A stretch of DNA of 32,378 bases from Polyangiaceae bacterium (GTDB taxonomy: Bacteria; Myxococcota_A; Polyangia; Polyangiales; Houyiibacteriaceae), in contig JALVDI010000281.1 in the NCBI GenBank assembly GCA_027009115.1, positions 1 to 32,378 on the forward strand, read 5' to 3'. A model generated the notes under the pieces. It saw only the letters and a list, made by a program, of their open reading frames with translations, did not search any database and had not been told where the DNA came from. The first letter of the stretch is position 1. Each line of letters starts with the position of its first letter. A program made the position numbers and the translations under genes. Shown one piece after another: positions 15,534 to 23,536 of this stretch.

Positions 15534-17024
15534 TCAGCTTCGGCGGGCGCGGGCCCGGCTCATGCCACGTTTGTCGAGCAGCCGGTAAAGCGTGACCGGC
15601 GTCACGCCCGCGGCTTTGGCTGCCCGACGGACGTTCTGGCCGTGTCGTTCGAGGAGCTCGCGGAGCCACTGGGTTTCGAGGGGCGCCAGCCAGCGTTCGC
15701 GCATCTCCGCGAGGGTCGGCTCCCCGTGGCGCGACGGCGGGGCCGGAGCGGTGGGAGGCGCGTCACGGATCATCGCGGGCAGGTCCTCGGCGGTGATCGC
15801 CTCGCCGGAGGCCATGAGCACCGCGTGCTCCATCGCGTTCTTGAGCTCGCGCACGTTGCCGGGGAAGTCGTAGGCCATCAGAACCGCGAGTGCGTCGGTG
15901 GAGAGACGGCGCACCGGGCGCTCATGCTTCTCGGCGGCCTGTTTGAGGAAGACCCGCGCCATGGTCTCGAGGTTGTCTCTCTTGTAGGAGCGCAGCGGCG
16001 GAAGCTCCATCGTCATCACGCTCAGCCGGTAGTAGAGGTCTTCGCGGAAGGTCCCCTCCCGGGCCATCGCGGGCAGGTCGCGGTTGGTGGCGCAGATGAG
16101 GCGCACGTCCACCGTGCGCGGGGCTTCGTCGCTGCCCAGAGGTTGAATCTCGCCGTCCTCGACGGCGCGGAGCACCTTCGCTTGCAGCGGGACCGGCAGC
16201 TCGCCCAGCTCGTCCAGAAAGAGCGTGCCGCCGTCGGCCTTGACGAACTCGCCCTTTTTGTCTCGGGTGGCGCCGGTGAAGGCCCCCTTGACGTGCCCGA
16301 AAAGCACGCTTTCCAGGAGTGTCTCTGGGATCGCCGCGCAGTTGACCGTGACGAAGGGCGCGTCGGCGCGGGCGCTGTTGAAGTGGATGGCGTGAGCCAC
16401 GAGCTCTTTGCCTGTGCCGCTCTCACCGTGAACCAGAACCGGGACGTTCGTCCGCGCGACCCGCTCGATGCGCCGCTCCACTTCGAGCCACTCGGGGCTG
16501 AGGCCCTTGATGAGAAAGGGCCGGCCGCTCTTATCACGGGAGGCATGGTAGAGCTGCGCTCGGCGCAGGAACTTGGCCGACGAGGTGGCGATCTCTTGCA
16601 GCGCAGCGAGCGTCGTGTCGTCGAAGGAGTGCTTGCGGCGCGACGAGACGCTGAGGACCCCGATGGCGCGCCCTTGGTACGGAATGGGCGCGGCGGCGAC
16701 GGAGGCGACCTCGAAGTAGTAAGGCGCGTAGTGCGGGTCCGTCGCCGCATCCACACAGAGATAAGGTTCGTTCTGTGCGTAGGCGTAAGCTGCAACGCCG
16801 TTGAAGCCCCCGTCGGCGCGCCGGAGGGGCAGGACGTCGTCGGGGAGGGTCACGATGAGCCCCTCGACGACATGGAAGTGGATCGCCAGGCCGTTCTTGG
16901 CTTCGTCCCACAGGAGGATGGCCCCGTGGTGGGCGCCCGTGCGTTCGAGGGCGAGCTCCATGATCCGGCGCTCGAGGGACTCGACGTCGGAGACATCGTG
17001 GAGGGCCTCATCGGTTGAACTCAT
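15534..17024 (-). CDS. Sigma-54-dependent activator with GAF domain (GAF-AAA+-Fis)
   Basis: 496-residue enhancer-binding protein. A GAF sensory domain (about residues 15-155, LERTGAHHGAILLWDEAKNG to IGVLSVSSRRKHSF) is followed by the AAA+ domain. This has Walker A GESGTGKE (200-207), the sigma-54 contact loop GAFTGA (247-252) and Walker B LFLDE (268-272). A Fis-type helix-turn-helix lies at the C-terminus (NVRRAAKAAGVTPVTLYRLL). All residues needed for ATP-driven opening of sigma-54 polymerase are present. There is no receiver domain, so the signal is probably a small ligand or redox cue bound by GAF. It is divergent from a lipoprotein gene with a sigma-54 promoter (17113). An inverted repeat overlapping its own -35 suggests autorepression plus activation of the neighbour. 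Confidence 0.96.
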   Translation of the reverse strand: MSSTDEALHDVSDVESLERRIMELALERTGAHHGAILLWDEAKNGLAIHFHVVEGLIVTLPDDVLPLRRADGGFNGVAAYAYAQNEPYLCVDAATDPHYAPYYFEVASVAAAPIPYQGRAIGVLSVSSRRKHSFDDTTLAALQEIATSSAKFLRRAQLYHASRDKSGRPFLIKGLSPEWLEVERRIERVARTNVPVLVHGESGTGKELVAHAIHFNSARADAPFVTVNCAAIPETLLESVLFGHVKGAFTGATRDKKGEFVKADGGTLFLDELGELPVPLQAKVLRAVEDGEIQPLGSDEAPRTVDVRLICATNRDLPAMAREGTFREDLYYRLSVMTMELPPLRSYKRDNLETMARVFLKQAAEKHERPVRRLSTDALAVLMAYDFPGNVRELKNAMEHAVLMASGEAITAEDLPAMIRDAPPTAPAPPSRHGEPTLAEMRERWLAPLETQWLRELLERHGQNVRRAAKAAGVTPVTLYRLLDKRGMSRARARRS

Positions 17025-17032
17025 AAAACCAC

Positions 17033-17061
17033 AGTATAGCGCATAGATCTAGCTGTTTCAC
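17033..17061 (-). promoter_or_regulatory. Sigma-70-like promoter of the activator gene
   Basis: On the minus strand, GTGAAA (17061-17056), a 17-bp spacer and TATACT (17038-17033) form a good housekeeping-type promoter. The -10 ends 8 nt before the ATG at 17024, so the mRNA would have almost no leader. The -35 lies inside the inverted repeat 17052-17073. Confidence 0.6.
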
Positions 17062-17073
17062 CAAATAAACAGC
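17052..17073. promoter_or_regulatory. Inverted repeat, candidate enhancer/operator of the sigma-54 activator
   Basis: GCTGTTT-N8-AAACAGC is a perfect 7-bp inverted repeat in a comparatively AT-rich gap. It contains TGT-N12-ACA, akin to the dyads bound by Fis-type activators. It lies about 40-60 bp upstream of the sigma-54 -24 box and covers the activator's own -35, a typical layout for an activator that also represses itself. The binding protein is inferred from position. Confidence 0.55.
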
Positions 17074-17112
17074 GCTCGCCGGTTTTCCCAAGGATCTTCA
17101 TGTGTAGGTGCT

Positions 17113-17128
17113 TGGCACCCTATGTGCT
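17113..17128 (+). promoter_or_regulatory. Sigma-54 promoter of the DUF1508 lipoprotein gene
   Basis: TGGCAC-CCTAT-GTGCT matches the -24/-12 consensus TGGCAC-N5-TTGCW: the -24 element is perfect, GG-N10-GC spacing is exact, and only the first T of the -12 element is changed. Transcription would start near 17139, leaving a leader of about 43 nt with GGAG before the ATG at 17182. A divergent sigma-54 activator gene and an intervening dyad support it. Confidence 0.75.
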
Positions 17129-17181
17129 CTTCGGTCCGCCAACTTCAACGAGCACCGAACCGAAACCTGCTGGAGAATCCG

Positions 17182-17943
17182 ATGAACCGCTCGATCCTTG
17201 TCTTCGCCCTCGCCCTCGTCGCCCTCGCTGGTTGTGCCTTCGAGTCCGGCAGCGAGTCCGCCGCGAGCGCCGCCGCCGTGACCGGTCGGCCCTACTTCGA
17301 CCTCTTCGAGGGAAGCGACGGCGACTGGTACTTCAACCTCAAGGCTGCCAACCACGAGACCATCCTCCGCTCCGCGAGCGGCTACGCCACACGGACCGGG
17401 GCGCTGAACGCCATCCTCAGCGTGCTGGACAACGGCGAGCGGGAGGAGCGCTTCGAGCAACGTACCGCCGCCAACGGCGAGTACTACTTCGTCCTCGACG
17501 CCCGCAACGGCCGCACCATCGCGGTGAGCGAGACCTACATCAGCTACGCGAACGCGCACCGCGGCATGCTCGCGGTCATTCGCAATGTGGGCGCGTACCT
17601 CGACTTCATGGCGTCCCGCACCGGCGCGCGCTTTCAGGTCTTCCAGGGTGCTGACGACCGCTTCTACTTCAGCCTTTACGCTGGGAACGGCGAGATCGTC
17701 CTGCAGTCGCAGGGCTACGTGGACGAAGCCTCGGCGCTGAATGGGACCTTCTCGGTGGCGGCCAACGGCGTCCACGCCGAGCGCTTCGAGCTGAACGAGG
17801 CAGCCAGCGGCGGCTATTACTTCAACCTGCGCGCCTCGAACGGCCGGGTCATCGGCACCAGCGAGGTCTACACGACGCGGGCGTCGGCCGAGCGCGGCAT
17901 CGAGGCCGTCATGGCCCTCTTGCCCGAGGTCGAGCTGCTCTGA
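17182..17943 (+). CDS. Lipoprotein with four DUF1508 (YegP-like) repeats
   Basis: 253 residues from ATG 17182, chosen over 17122 because GGAG lies 6 nt upstream and the signal peptide (SILVFALALVALAGC, lipobox ALAGC) begins there. The mature protein has four DUF1508 units, equal to two YegP-like pairs: YFDLFEGSDGDWYFNLKAAN, RFEQRTAANGEYYFVLDARN, RFQVFQGADDRFYFSLYAGN and RFELNEAASGGYYFNLRASN. Each is followed by a strand/helix with ILRS, IAVSE, VLQS or IGTSE and a ...A..GI..V helix. YegP-type proteins are usually small and cytosolic, so an exported, lipid-anchored quadruple form is unusual. Expression is probably controlled by the divergent sigma-54 activator through the promoter at 17113. A strong terminator follows. 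The molecular role of DUF1508 is not established. Confidence 0.92.
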   Translation: MNRSILVFALALVALAGCAFESGSESAASAAAVTGRPYFDLFEGSDGDWYFNLKAANHETILRSASGYATRTGALNAILSVLDNGEREERFEQRTAANGEYYFVLDARNGRTIAVSETYISYANAHRGMLAVIRNVGAYLDFMASRTGARFQVFQGADDRFYFSLYAGNGEIVLQSQGYVDEASALNGTFSVAANGVHAERFELNEAASGGYYFNLRASNGRVIGTSEVYTTRASAERGIEAVMALLPEVELL

Positions 17944-17977
17944 CGACTGCCTGGTTCGGGCTCGCGTGAACCGAAAC

Positions 17978-18012
17978 GCGGCGGCGGGTTGATCCCGTCG
18001 CCGCATTTTCTT
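17978..18012 (+). terminator. Intrinsic terminator after the DUF1508 lipoprotein gene
   Basis: GCGGCGGCGGG, loop TTGAT and CCCGTCGCCGC form an 11-bp stem with one G-U pair, followed by ATTTTCTT. This is the clearest terminator in the window. It insulates the sigma-54 unit from the MoxR/vWA operon that starts 59 nt later. Confidence 0.85.
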
Positions 18013-18058
18013 CCTCGGTCTCCGTCGGCGCCGCCTGGATCTCGTTGTAGCGGAGCGT

Positions 18059-18064
18059 TACGGT
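18059..18064 (+). promoter_or_regulatory. Candidate -10 box (TACGGT) of a leaderless promoter for the MoxR/vWA operon
   Basis: TACGGT lies exactly 6 nt before the GTG at 18071, with TGGATC 17 bp further upstream in the -35 position; the candidate promoter at 8222 has AGGATC at the same distance. No Shine-Dalgarno sequence is present. It falls between the terminator at 17978 and the first gene of the five-gene operon. Confidence 0.4.
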
Positions 18065-18070
18065 CCGAGC

Positions 18071-19585
18071 GTGCTCGAGCGCGTCGCGCTGCATCAGACC
18101 CGTTTCCGGACCCCAGGCGTCACGCCCGACGCCCGCGGTGTCCTGCTCGGCCAGCGCGGACTCGTGCTCTTTCCCAGCCTCGACCGCCTCGTGGCCTTCC
18201 TTCGCGCCTACAGCGAGGAGAGCTCGCTGGACGAGCTGCTGCCCAGTCTGGTCCTCCGGCGGGTCGTCACTCCCCTCAAGACGCGGGAGCTGATGGTCGC
18301 CTTCGCCGCCGAGTCGTCCTACCGGATGGACCGGATCGCCGCTGCAGCGAAGCTGACCGGCGGCTTCGTCTTCACCGGCACCTCGAGACACTTCGTCAAG
18401 TACCGCGACGGCCTCTCGCCTCTGGGCTACGACGTCCAGGAGCTCGTCGAGGACCCCGCGGATCTCGTGCTCTACCACGACGGTTTCCGGCAGACGTACC
18501 GCTTCGAAGGCGAGATTGCGCTGCGCGACCTCGTGTTCAAGTTGACGCCTGAGCGGGTGCCGGCGGGGCTGCGCGCCGAGTCCACCGAGCTCCTCTGGGT
18601 GACGAGCGAGGTCGGGATCGGAGGCGCGATCCTCGGCTATCTCTTCCGGTGGCAGGTCCCGGCACGTGCGGCGCTCGTCGAGTGGCCCGCGACGAGTGCC
18701 TTCGACGACCGGCCGCGGCGGCTGTACCTCTTCGAGATCCGTGAGGCACCGGAGCGGGTGGTGTCCCTCCTCGCCTCGCTTCCAGGGGTGCATGTCTACG
18801 AGCCGCTCGGCAAGACCTTCGCCGTCGAGCTCGGCTACCGGCATCCCATCGCCCTCGACTCGTGCCGCTCGCTCTTTGGTGACGGCGGGCTGTATCTCTT
18901 CGGGGGGGATGGTTCGCCGCTCGTGATCCGGCCGCTCCCGCCGATGGCGCCGATCCGTTCGCTCGTGCGCAGCGCGATCGCTCTGGACGACGAGCCGGTG
19001 GAAGCCGCCGTGGGTTCGGGGTCGGAGCGCTCCCTGGAGCTCGCGCTCCCGCTGCGCTTGGCCCCGACCGTCGCACCATGGAAGGCGGTGACCGCGACGG
19101 TCGTACCGGCCCGGCAGCGGGCCTGGCTCGAGCGGCTGCTCTACGCGCTCCCTCCGCATACTCTCGCGGCGCTTCGCCTCGCGGTCGGCTCGGACCGCTA
19201 CTACCTCGTCGATCCGCGGGGCATCGAGGGCGTCCCCTTGGGGACCTTCCACACGGAGGTTGCACCACGGATCTATGTGCCGGCGGGCTCGACGCTCGTC
19301 CCCGCCGTCCGCCCCGCCGTCCTCGAGGAGCTGGTCGGTGGCAGGGGCGATGGTTTTGTTTTCTTCGACGCCGCGGAACCTCGGCCGCGCCTCGTGCCCG
19401 CGGTCGCCTTTGGTCCCGTGTCGCGCCGCGCCCTGCGCGCCGTCGACGCCGCGCCGGTCGTCGCCGATCCGCTCCCGAGCGAGGAGCCCGAGCTGCCGTT
19501 GCTGCGCTACGATCGTCCACGCCGCTTCCCGCTCTGGGGCATCCCCGGAAAAGAGGCGCGCTCGGATGAGTCCGAGGAGACCTGA
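18071..19585 (+). CDS. Unrecognised 504-aa protein, first gene of the MoxR/vWA operon (possible bpX-like component)
   Basis: 504 residues from GTG 18071, soluble, with no signal peptide or membrane span. The sequence is mixed alpha/beta in the N-terminal third (LGQRGLVLFPSLDRLVAFLR) and beta-rich after about residue 200, with short strand-like segments ending in Tyr/Phe/Leu (RRLYLFEIREAPERVV, GLYLFGGDGSPLVIRPL, PRIYVPAGSTLVPAVRP, DGFVFFDAAEPRPRLVPAV). Its position at the head of a MoxR-vWA operon suggests it corresponds to one of the bpX (beta-propeller-associated) components of MoxR-vWA ternary systems. I infer this from context and cannot confirm it from motifs. Its stop directly abuts the next start (TGA/GTG). 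Confidence 0.8.
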   Translation: MLERVALHQTRFRTPGVTPDARGVLLGQRGLVLFPSLDRLVAFLRAYSEESSLDELLPSLVLRRVVTPLKTRELMVAFAAESSYRMDRIAAAAKLTGGFVFTGTSRHFVKYRDGLSPLGYDVQELVEDPADLVLYHDGFRQTYRFEGEIALRDLVFKLTPERVPAGLRAESTELLWVTSEVGIGGAILGYLFRWQVPARAALVEWPATSAFDDRPRRLYLFEIREAPERVVSLLASLPGVHVYEPLGKTFAVELGYRHPIALDSCRSLFGDGGLYLFGGDGSPLVIRPLPPMAPIRSLVRSAIALDDEPVEAAVGSGSERSLELALPLRLAPTVAPWKAVTATVVPARQRAWLERLLYALPPHTLAALRLAVGSDRYYLVDPRGIEGVPLGTFHTEVAPRIYVPAGSTLVPAVRPAVLEELVGGRGDGFVFFDAAEPRPRLVPAVAFGPVSRRALRAVDAAPVVADPLPSEEPELPLLRYDRPRRFPLWGIPGKEARSDESEET

Positions 19586-20740
19586 GTGGCCGAGGACCTC
19601 GGCAAGATCGGGCGGCTCTTCGAGAGCTTCGCCAGTGCTTTCCTGCGACCGCTGTTGGTCGGGGGAGAGGCCCGGACCACCCGGGCCCTGCCGCCCGGCT
19701 TGCTCGACCCCTTCGCGCAGGCGTCGTCCAGCGACCCGGAGGTGGCTGAGGCTCTGAGCGACGGGGTCCTGTCCGCGGCCGCAGAGATTGCGCCGATCGG
19801 CACGGTCCCCTCGCCGGACCGGGGGGCGATGGCGCTGGTGATGGCGGCGCACGACCTCGCCCTCGTCACCGACCCGATGCTCGACCGGGTCGTGGCGCGC
19901 CGAGCGCGGCCGAAGGTGGTCGAGTGGGCGGCGACGCTCGCCGAGGCCATCGGTCCTCCGCGGACTCGCGGGGAGGCCCTCCACCGTCATGTCTGGTTCG
20001 ACCGCTTCCTCGCCCTGGAGCGAGAGGACACGGTCGTGCGCAACTGGGCTTATACCTACCGCTTCTACGGACGGCCCCCGCCGGCGAACGTCGTGGCGCT
20101 GCCGAGGCTTCGCTTCGTGCGCCAAGAGCACAACCGGGTCGGGCTCCTCGAGCTCATCGACGCGGACGAGGACGGTCTCGGGCTTCGCTCCCTTCTCGAC
20201 GGGCTGCTCGCTCGCTCGCCGGTGACGCAGCTGCTGCGCTGGCGTCGGCTCCGCCGCCCGCGGCTGGGGGCGGCGGCCCTCGCGTGCCTCTCCGACGCCC
20301 GTCTGCGGGCCGGCGTCGCCCACCAGCTCGTCCGCGCCGGCACCGAGGGGATCGAGGCGGCCTTTGGCTTCGCGCTTCGTGAGCTCCACGCTCAAGGCGC
20401 GCCGCCCTCCCACCTCCGGGTGGCGCTCTCGTTCGTCGCCGAGCTGCAGCTCCTGGAGCTCGTCGATCCACGGACCGAGCCTGCCCCACCGGAGCCCCTC
20501 GAGAGCGACGACGCGCGGCTCTACGCGGCGGTGCTCCCCGCGCTCGTGTCCGTCGATCCGGCGGCGGCCCTGAACACCCTCGCGCCGTCGGACCGAGCTC
20601 GGGCGCTCGAGCGTGCCACGGCGCTACGGGCCGTGTCCGGCGACGCCTCGCTCGATTTTGTCCGCTCCCTGCTGGATCGGTCCTTGCCCCTCTCGCTATC
20701 CTCCCCCGCCGTCTCGCACCCTCCGAGCCACCCCGTCTGA
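19586..20740 (+). CDS. Unrecognised 384-aa helical protein, MoxR/vWA operon
   Basis: 384 residues from GTG 19586, immediately after the previous stop. Mostly Ala/Leu/Arg-rich predicted helices without signal peptide or membrane spans. Segments worth noting are HRHVWFDRFLALEREDTVVRN, RNWAYTYRFYGRPPPANVVA, and a C-terminal half that looks like helical repeats (LLARSPVTQLLRWRRLRRPRL, AALACLSDARLRAGVAHQLV, LYAAVLPALVSVDPAAALNT). No catalytic motif is seen. Seven nt separate it from the MoxR ATPase, so it is surely part of the same complex or pathway. It may be an adaptor or scaffold of the ATPase-vWA pair; this is inference from order. Confidence 0.8.
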   Translation: MAEDLGKIGRLFESFASAFLRPLLVGGEARTTRALPPGLLDPFAQASSSDPEVAEALSDGVLSAAAEIAPIGTVPSPDRGAMALVMAAHDLALVTDPMLDRVVARRARPKVVEWAATLAEAIGPPRTRGEALHRHVWFDRFLALEREDTVVRNWAYTYRFYGRPPPANVVALPRLRFVRQEHNRVGLLELIDADEDGLGLRSLLDGLLARSPVTQLLRWRRLRRPRLGAAALACLSDARLRAGVAHQLVRAGTEGIEAAFGFALRELHAQGAPPSHLRVALSFVAELQLLELVDPRTEPAPPEPLESDDARLYAAVLPALVSVDPAAALNTLAPSDRARALERATALRAVSGDASLDFVRSLLDRSLPLSLSSPAVSHPPSHPV

Positions 20741-20747
20741 AGACCAC

Positions 20748-21920
20748 GTGCCCGCCAACCTCACGATCGCTCGCAAGCTCCAGCAGGTCGCTCGAACGCT
20801 GGAGGGGACCTTCCTCGGCAAAGCCGAGACCGTGCGGCTCATGCTCATCGCCGCCCTCGCCGGCGAGCACATGGTGCTGGTCGGGCCTCCCGGCACCGCG
20901 AAGTCCGCGCTCGTCCGGATGCTGTCAAAGCTCATCGAGGCTTCCTACTTCGAGTATCTGCTGACCCGATTCACCGAGCCCAACGAGATTTTCGGGCCCA
21001 TCGACATCGCGGCCTTTCGCAGCGGCGAGTACAAGCGGCGCACCGCGGGCATGCTCCCCGAAGCCGAAATCGTCTTCCTCGACGAGGTCTTCAAGGCCAA
21101 CTCGGCGATCCTCAATTCGCTCCTGAGCGTCCTCAACGAGCGCATCTACACTGTCGGGGGCACGGTCGTGCGCGTGCCCCTCATCAGCGCCTTTGGCGCG
21201 AGCAACGAGGTCCCCAACGACGAAGACCTGATGGCGGTCTTCGACCGCTTCCTGCTGCGGGTGCGCAGCGACAACCTCGACAGCTACCATTTCCACGAGC
21301 TCTTGCTTCGCGGCCTTCAGCACGAGGTCGACAAGATCACCGGTCGTTACGACCAGCAGCCGCCGCTGCTCACCAGCCAGGAGCTACACGCCGTCCACGC
21401 GGACTTTGCTTCGCGCATGCGTTTCAGCGACGAGTTCTTGGCGGCCTACAAGGGCCTCGTGTTCCAGATCCGCGCCGAAGGCGTCAGCCTGTCGGACCGC
21501 CGTGCGATCAAGATGCTCAAGCTCTTTGCCGCCAGCGCGCTGCTCGATGGGCGACCGCAGGCGAACCCGAGCGACTTCTTCGTCCTCCGGCACATCTGGA
21601 ACAACCTCGACCAGGCCGAGATCCTCGACGGGATCGTCGCCCCCGTGCTCGAGGCGTGGTACCGCGACAACCCGGAGACACGGCGTTTCGGTGCGACGGA
21701 GGTGGGGCTCGACGCCCTCATCGAGGAGATCAACCGCATCCGTGATCTTCTGACGAGCGACCGGTCGATGAGCGACATCCAGCTCTTCAGCCACCTGAAG
21801 GCGCTCGGCGAGATCAAAGCGGCCCTCGAGGCGATCGGCACGCCCCCGGCGCGGGAGGCCGTCGGTCGCGTCGAACAGCTCCTCGGTCACGTGTTCCAGA
21901 GCGGCAAGTTCGCGCCGTAG
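20748..21920 (+). CDS. MoxR/RavA-family AAA+ ATPase
   Basis: 390 residues from GTG 20748; the ORF-track start 20613 lies inside the upstream gene. MoxR-type AAA+ ATPases act as chaperone-like remodellers with vWA partners. Seen: Walker A GPPGTAKS (46-53), the pre-Walker-B segment LLTRFTEPNEIFGPIDIAAF, Walker B IVFLDEVFKANSAILNSLL (108-126), sensor-1 GASNEVPND (about 150-158) and the arginine-finger motif FDRFLLRVR (165-173). All catalytic elements are intact. The C-terminal region (about 300-390) resembles the helical RavA lid. RavA works with the vWA protein ViaA, and the next gene here is a vWA protein, so the pair is likely functionally coupled. Confidence is high for family, low for substrate. 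Confidence 0.95.
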   Translation: MPANLTIARKLQQVARTLEGTFLGKAETVRLMLIAALAGEHMVLVGPPGTAKSALVRMLSKLIEASYFEYLLTRFTEPNEIFGPIDIAAFRSGEYKRRTAGMLPEAEIVFLDEVFKANSAILNSLLSVLNERIYTVGGTVVRVPLISAFGASNEVPNDEDLMAVFDRFLLRVRSDNLDSYHFHELLLRGLQHEVDKITGRYDQQPPLLTSQELHAVHADFASRMRFSDEFLAAYKGLVFQIRAEGVSLSDRRAIKMLKLFAASALLDGRPQANPSDFFVLRHIWNNLDQAEILDGIVAPVLEAWYRDNPETRRFGATEVGLDALIEEINRIRDLLTSDRSMSDIQLFSHLKALGEIKAALEAIGTPPAREAVGRVEQLLGHVFQSGKFAP

Positions 21921-21964
21921 TCGCCGGCGAGCGCCAGAGGGCTGCGTCGCGCTATACCCTGGGG

Positions 21965-23482
21965 GTGCCCCTCGCCGCTCGCCTTCATGGGACCGCCACG
22001 GGCCGAGAGATCGGCTCGCTCGCCCTGAGCGTCGTGCGCGCCGACAACCCCATGGTTGCCGTGCGTGCCGCGCACTGGCGCAACTCCCTGCTGCGGGTCG
22101 GGCTGCCGGTGCCCCTTTGGGCGGTCCACGATCTCGGCCTCCTTGCCGCCGTCGATGCCGAGTGCGGTCCGCCGGGGCCGCGTCCCGTCGGCCTGTCGTT
22201 GCCGGAGCCGGCGGCCGCCGCTCTCGAAACCTACGCCCAAACCCTCTCGGAGCTGGCGCACAGCGAGGTGCTGGAGAAGGCCCGCCGCTGGCGCCTCGGC
22301 GACGAGCTCGTCGCCGTGCTGCTGCTCAAAGTCCTCGGGCCCCTTTATGAGCGCTACCGCGGGGCTCGCCTCGGTGGTATCGACACGGCGGCGCTTCCTC
22401 TGGATCCGGAGGTCTACCGGGACGTCGAACCGCAGCTTGCGGAGCTCTTCACAGCTCACGACCGCACCGACGATCTTGGGTTCCTGCAGCACCTCGCACG
22501 GGAGCGGCTGCGCCTGATCACGGCGGTCGAGCAGATCGATCTCGACACGCTGCGTCTGCTGGGCATGTTCGGCGCCGAGGCGACGGCTGCTGGAGCGATG
22601 CAGATGCTCGATCTGCTCCACGTCTTCGAGTCGCCGGAAGCGAACGACGTCGTCAATTTCTCGCTCGACCTCCTGCCGAGCATCCTCGAGACGAAGAGGG
22701 CCAGCGGCCAGCAGGTGTTCTCCGTCGACGGGTACGCGGGGGTCGAGCGGCGCGGCACCCTCGACTCGCTCGTCCTCAGCGAGCTCGCGTTCGACGATGA
22801 GCTCTTTGACCGGCGCTTCGTCGAAAAGGAGGTCTTCTACTACGCCCGCGAGAAGCAGCAGGAAGAAGACCGTCGCCTTCACTACATCCTCGTCGATGCC
22901 TCGGCCTCGATGCGGGGGCAGCGATCCGTCTTTGCCCGTGGCCTCGCCCTGACGCTGATCAAGAAGCTCCAGCTCCGCGGTGAGGACGTCTACTTTCGGT
23001 TCTTCGATTCCCGCCTCTACGAGCTGCAGCACGCCCGCCATGGGCGCAGCGGCGGTGGCGCCATCAGCGTGCCCTACGTGCTGTCGTTCAAGGGCGAGCG
23101 CGGCCGCAACTACGCCAAGGTCTTTGGGATGCTCGTGGGGGAGCTCCAACGGCTCCAGCGCCGCGAGCGTCGCTCGCCGATCGTCTACATCCTCACCCAC
23201 GCGCAGTGCCACGTGCCTCTCGAGACGGTGGAGCGTCTGCGAAGCATTGCCCGGCTCTATGGGGTCTTCATGTTGCCGAGCACCGGAGAGCTCGACCTGG
23301 ACTATCTCCACCGATTGCACACGGTGCAGGTCGTCGACAGCGCCTCCCTGGCGGTCCGTGACACGCGCGCGGCCCGCGCGCTGGAGATCGTCGACGATGC
23401 CGCCGACGCCGGAAGCGGCAAACCCGATCCGTCGCCAAGCCGTCCCAGCGTGCCGTCGCCGCCCCCGGGCGAACGCCTCTGA
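21965..23482 (+). CDS. vWA-domain protein, partner of the MoxR ATPase
   Basis: 505 residues from GTG 21965. The N-terminal 300 residues are mainly helical. A von Willebrand A domain begins at about 305: HYILVDASASMRGQ gives the MIDAS DxSxS (Asp311, Ser313, Ser315), followed by VFARGLALTLIKKLQLRGED and IVYILTHAQCHVPLE. The last normally supplies the MIDAS Asp as S/T-D-G, but here it is Thr-His412-Ala, so the metal site is incomplete. The C-terminal tail is Pro/Ser-rich. The order ATPase then vWA matches RavA-ViaA and MoxR-vWA pairs. A TATACC 6 nt before the GTG could start an internal leaderless transcript. Confidence 0.92.
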   Translation: MPLAARLHGTATGREIGSLALSVVRADNPMVAVRAAHWRNSLLRVGLPVPLWAVHDLGLLAAVDAECGPPGPRPVGLSLPEPAAAALETYAQTLSELAHSEVLEKARRWRLGDELVAVLLLKVLGPLYERYRGARLGGIDTAALPLDPEVYRDVEPQLAELFTAHDRTDDLGFLQHLARERLRLITAVEQIDLDTLRLLGMFGAEATAAGAMQMLDLLHVFESPEANDVVNFSLDLLPSILETKRASGQQVFSVDGYAGVERRGTLDSLVLSELAFDDELFDRRFVEKEVFYYAREKQQEEDRRLHYILVDASASMRGQRSVFARGLALTLIKKLQLRGEDVYFRFFDSRLYELQHARHGRSGGGAISVPYVLSFKGERGRNYAKVFGMLVGELQRLQRRERRSPIVYILTHAQCHVPLETVERLRSIARLYGVFMLPSTGELDLDYLHRLHTVQVVDSASLAVRDTRAARALEIVDDAADAGSGKPDPSPSRPSVPSPPPGERL

Positions 23483-23536
23483 GCTCCTTGGCCTTGGCGG
23501 CCGGGACGGACCCCTCGTGCTACAACGGAACGGTCC

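Noticed and set aside
17909-20413. 834-aa minus-strand ORF across the start of the MoxR/vWA operon
   Set aside because: Runs through the terminator at 17978 and opposite two genes; no motif.
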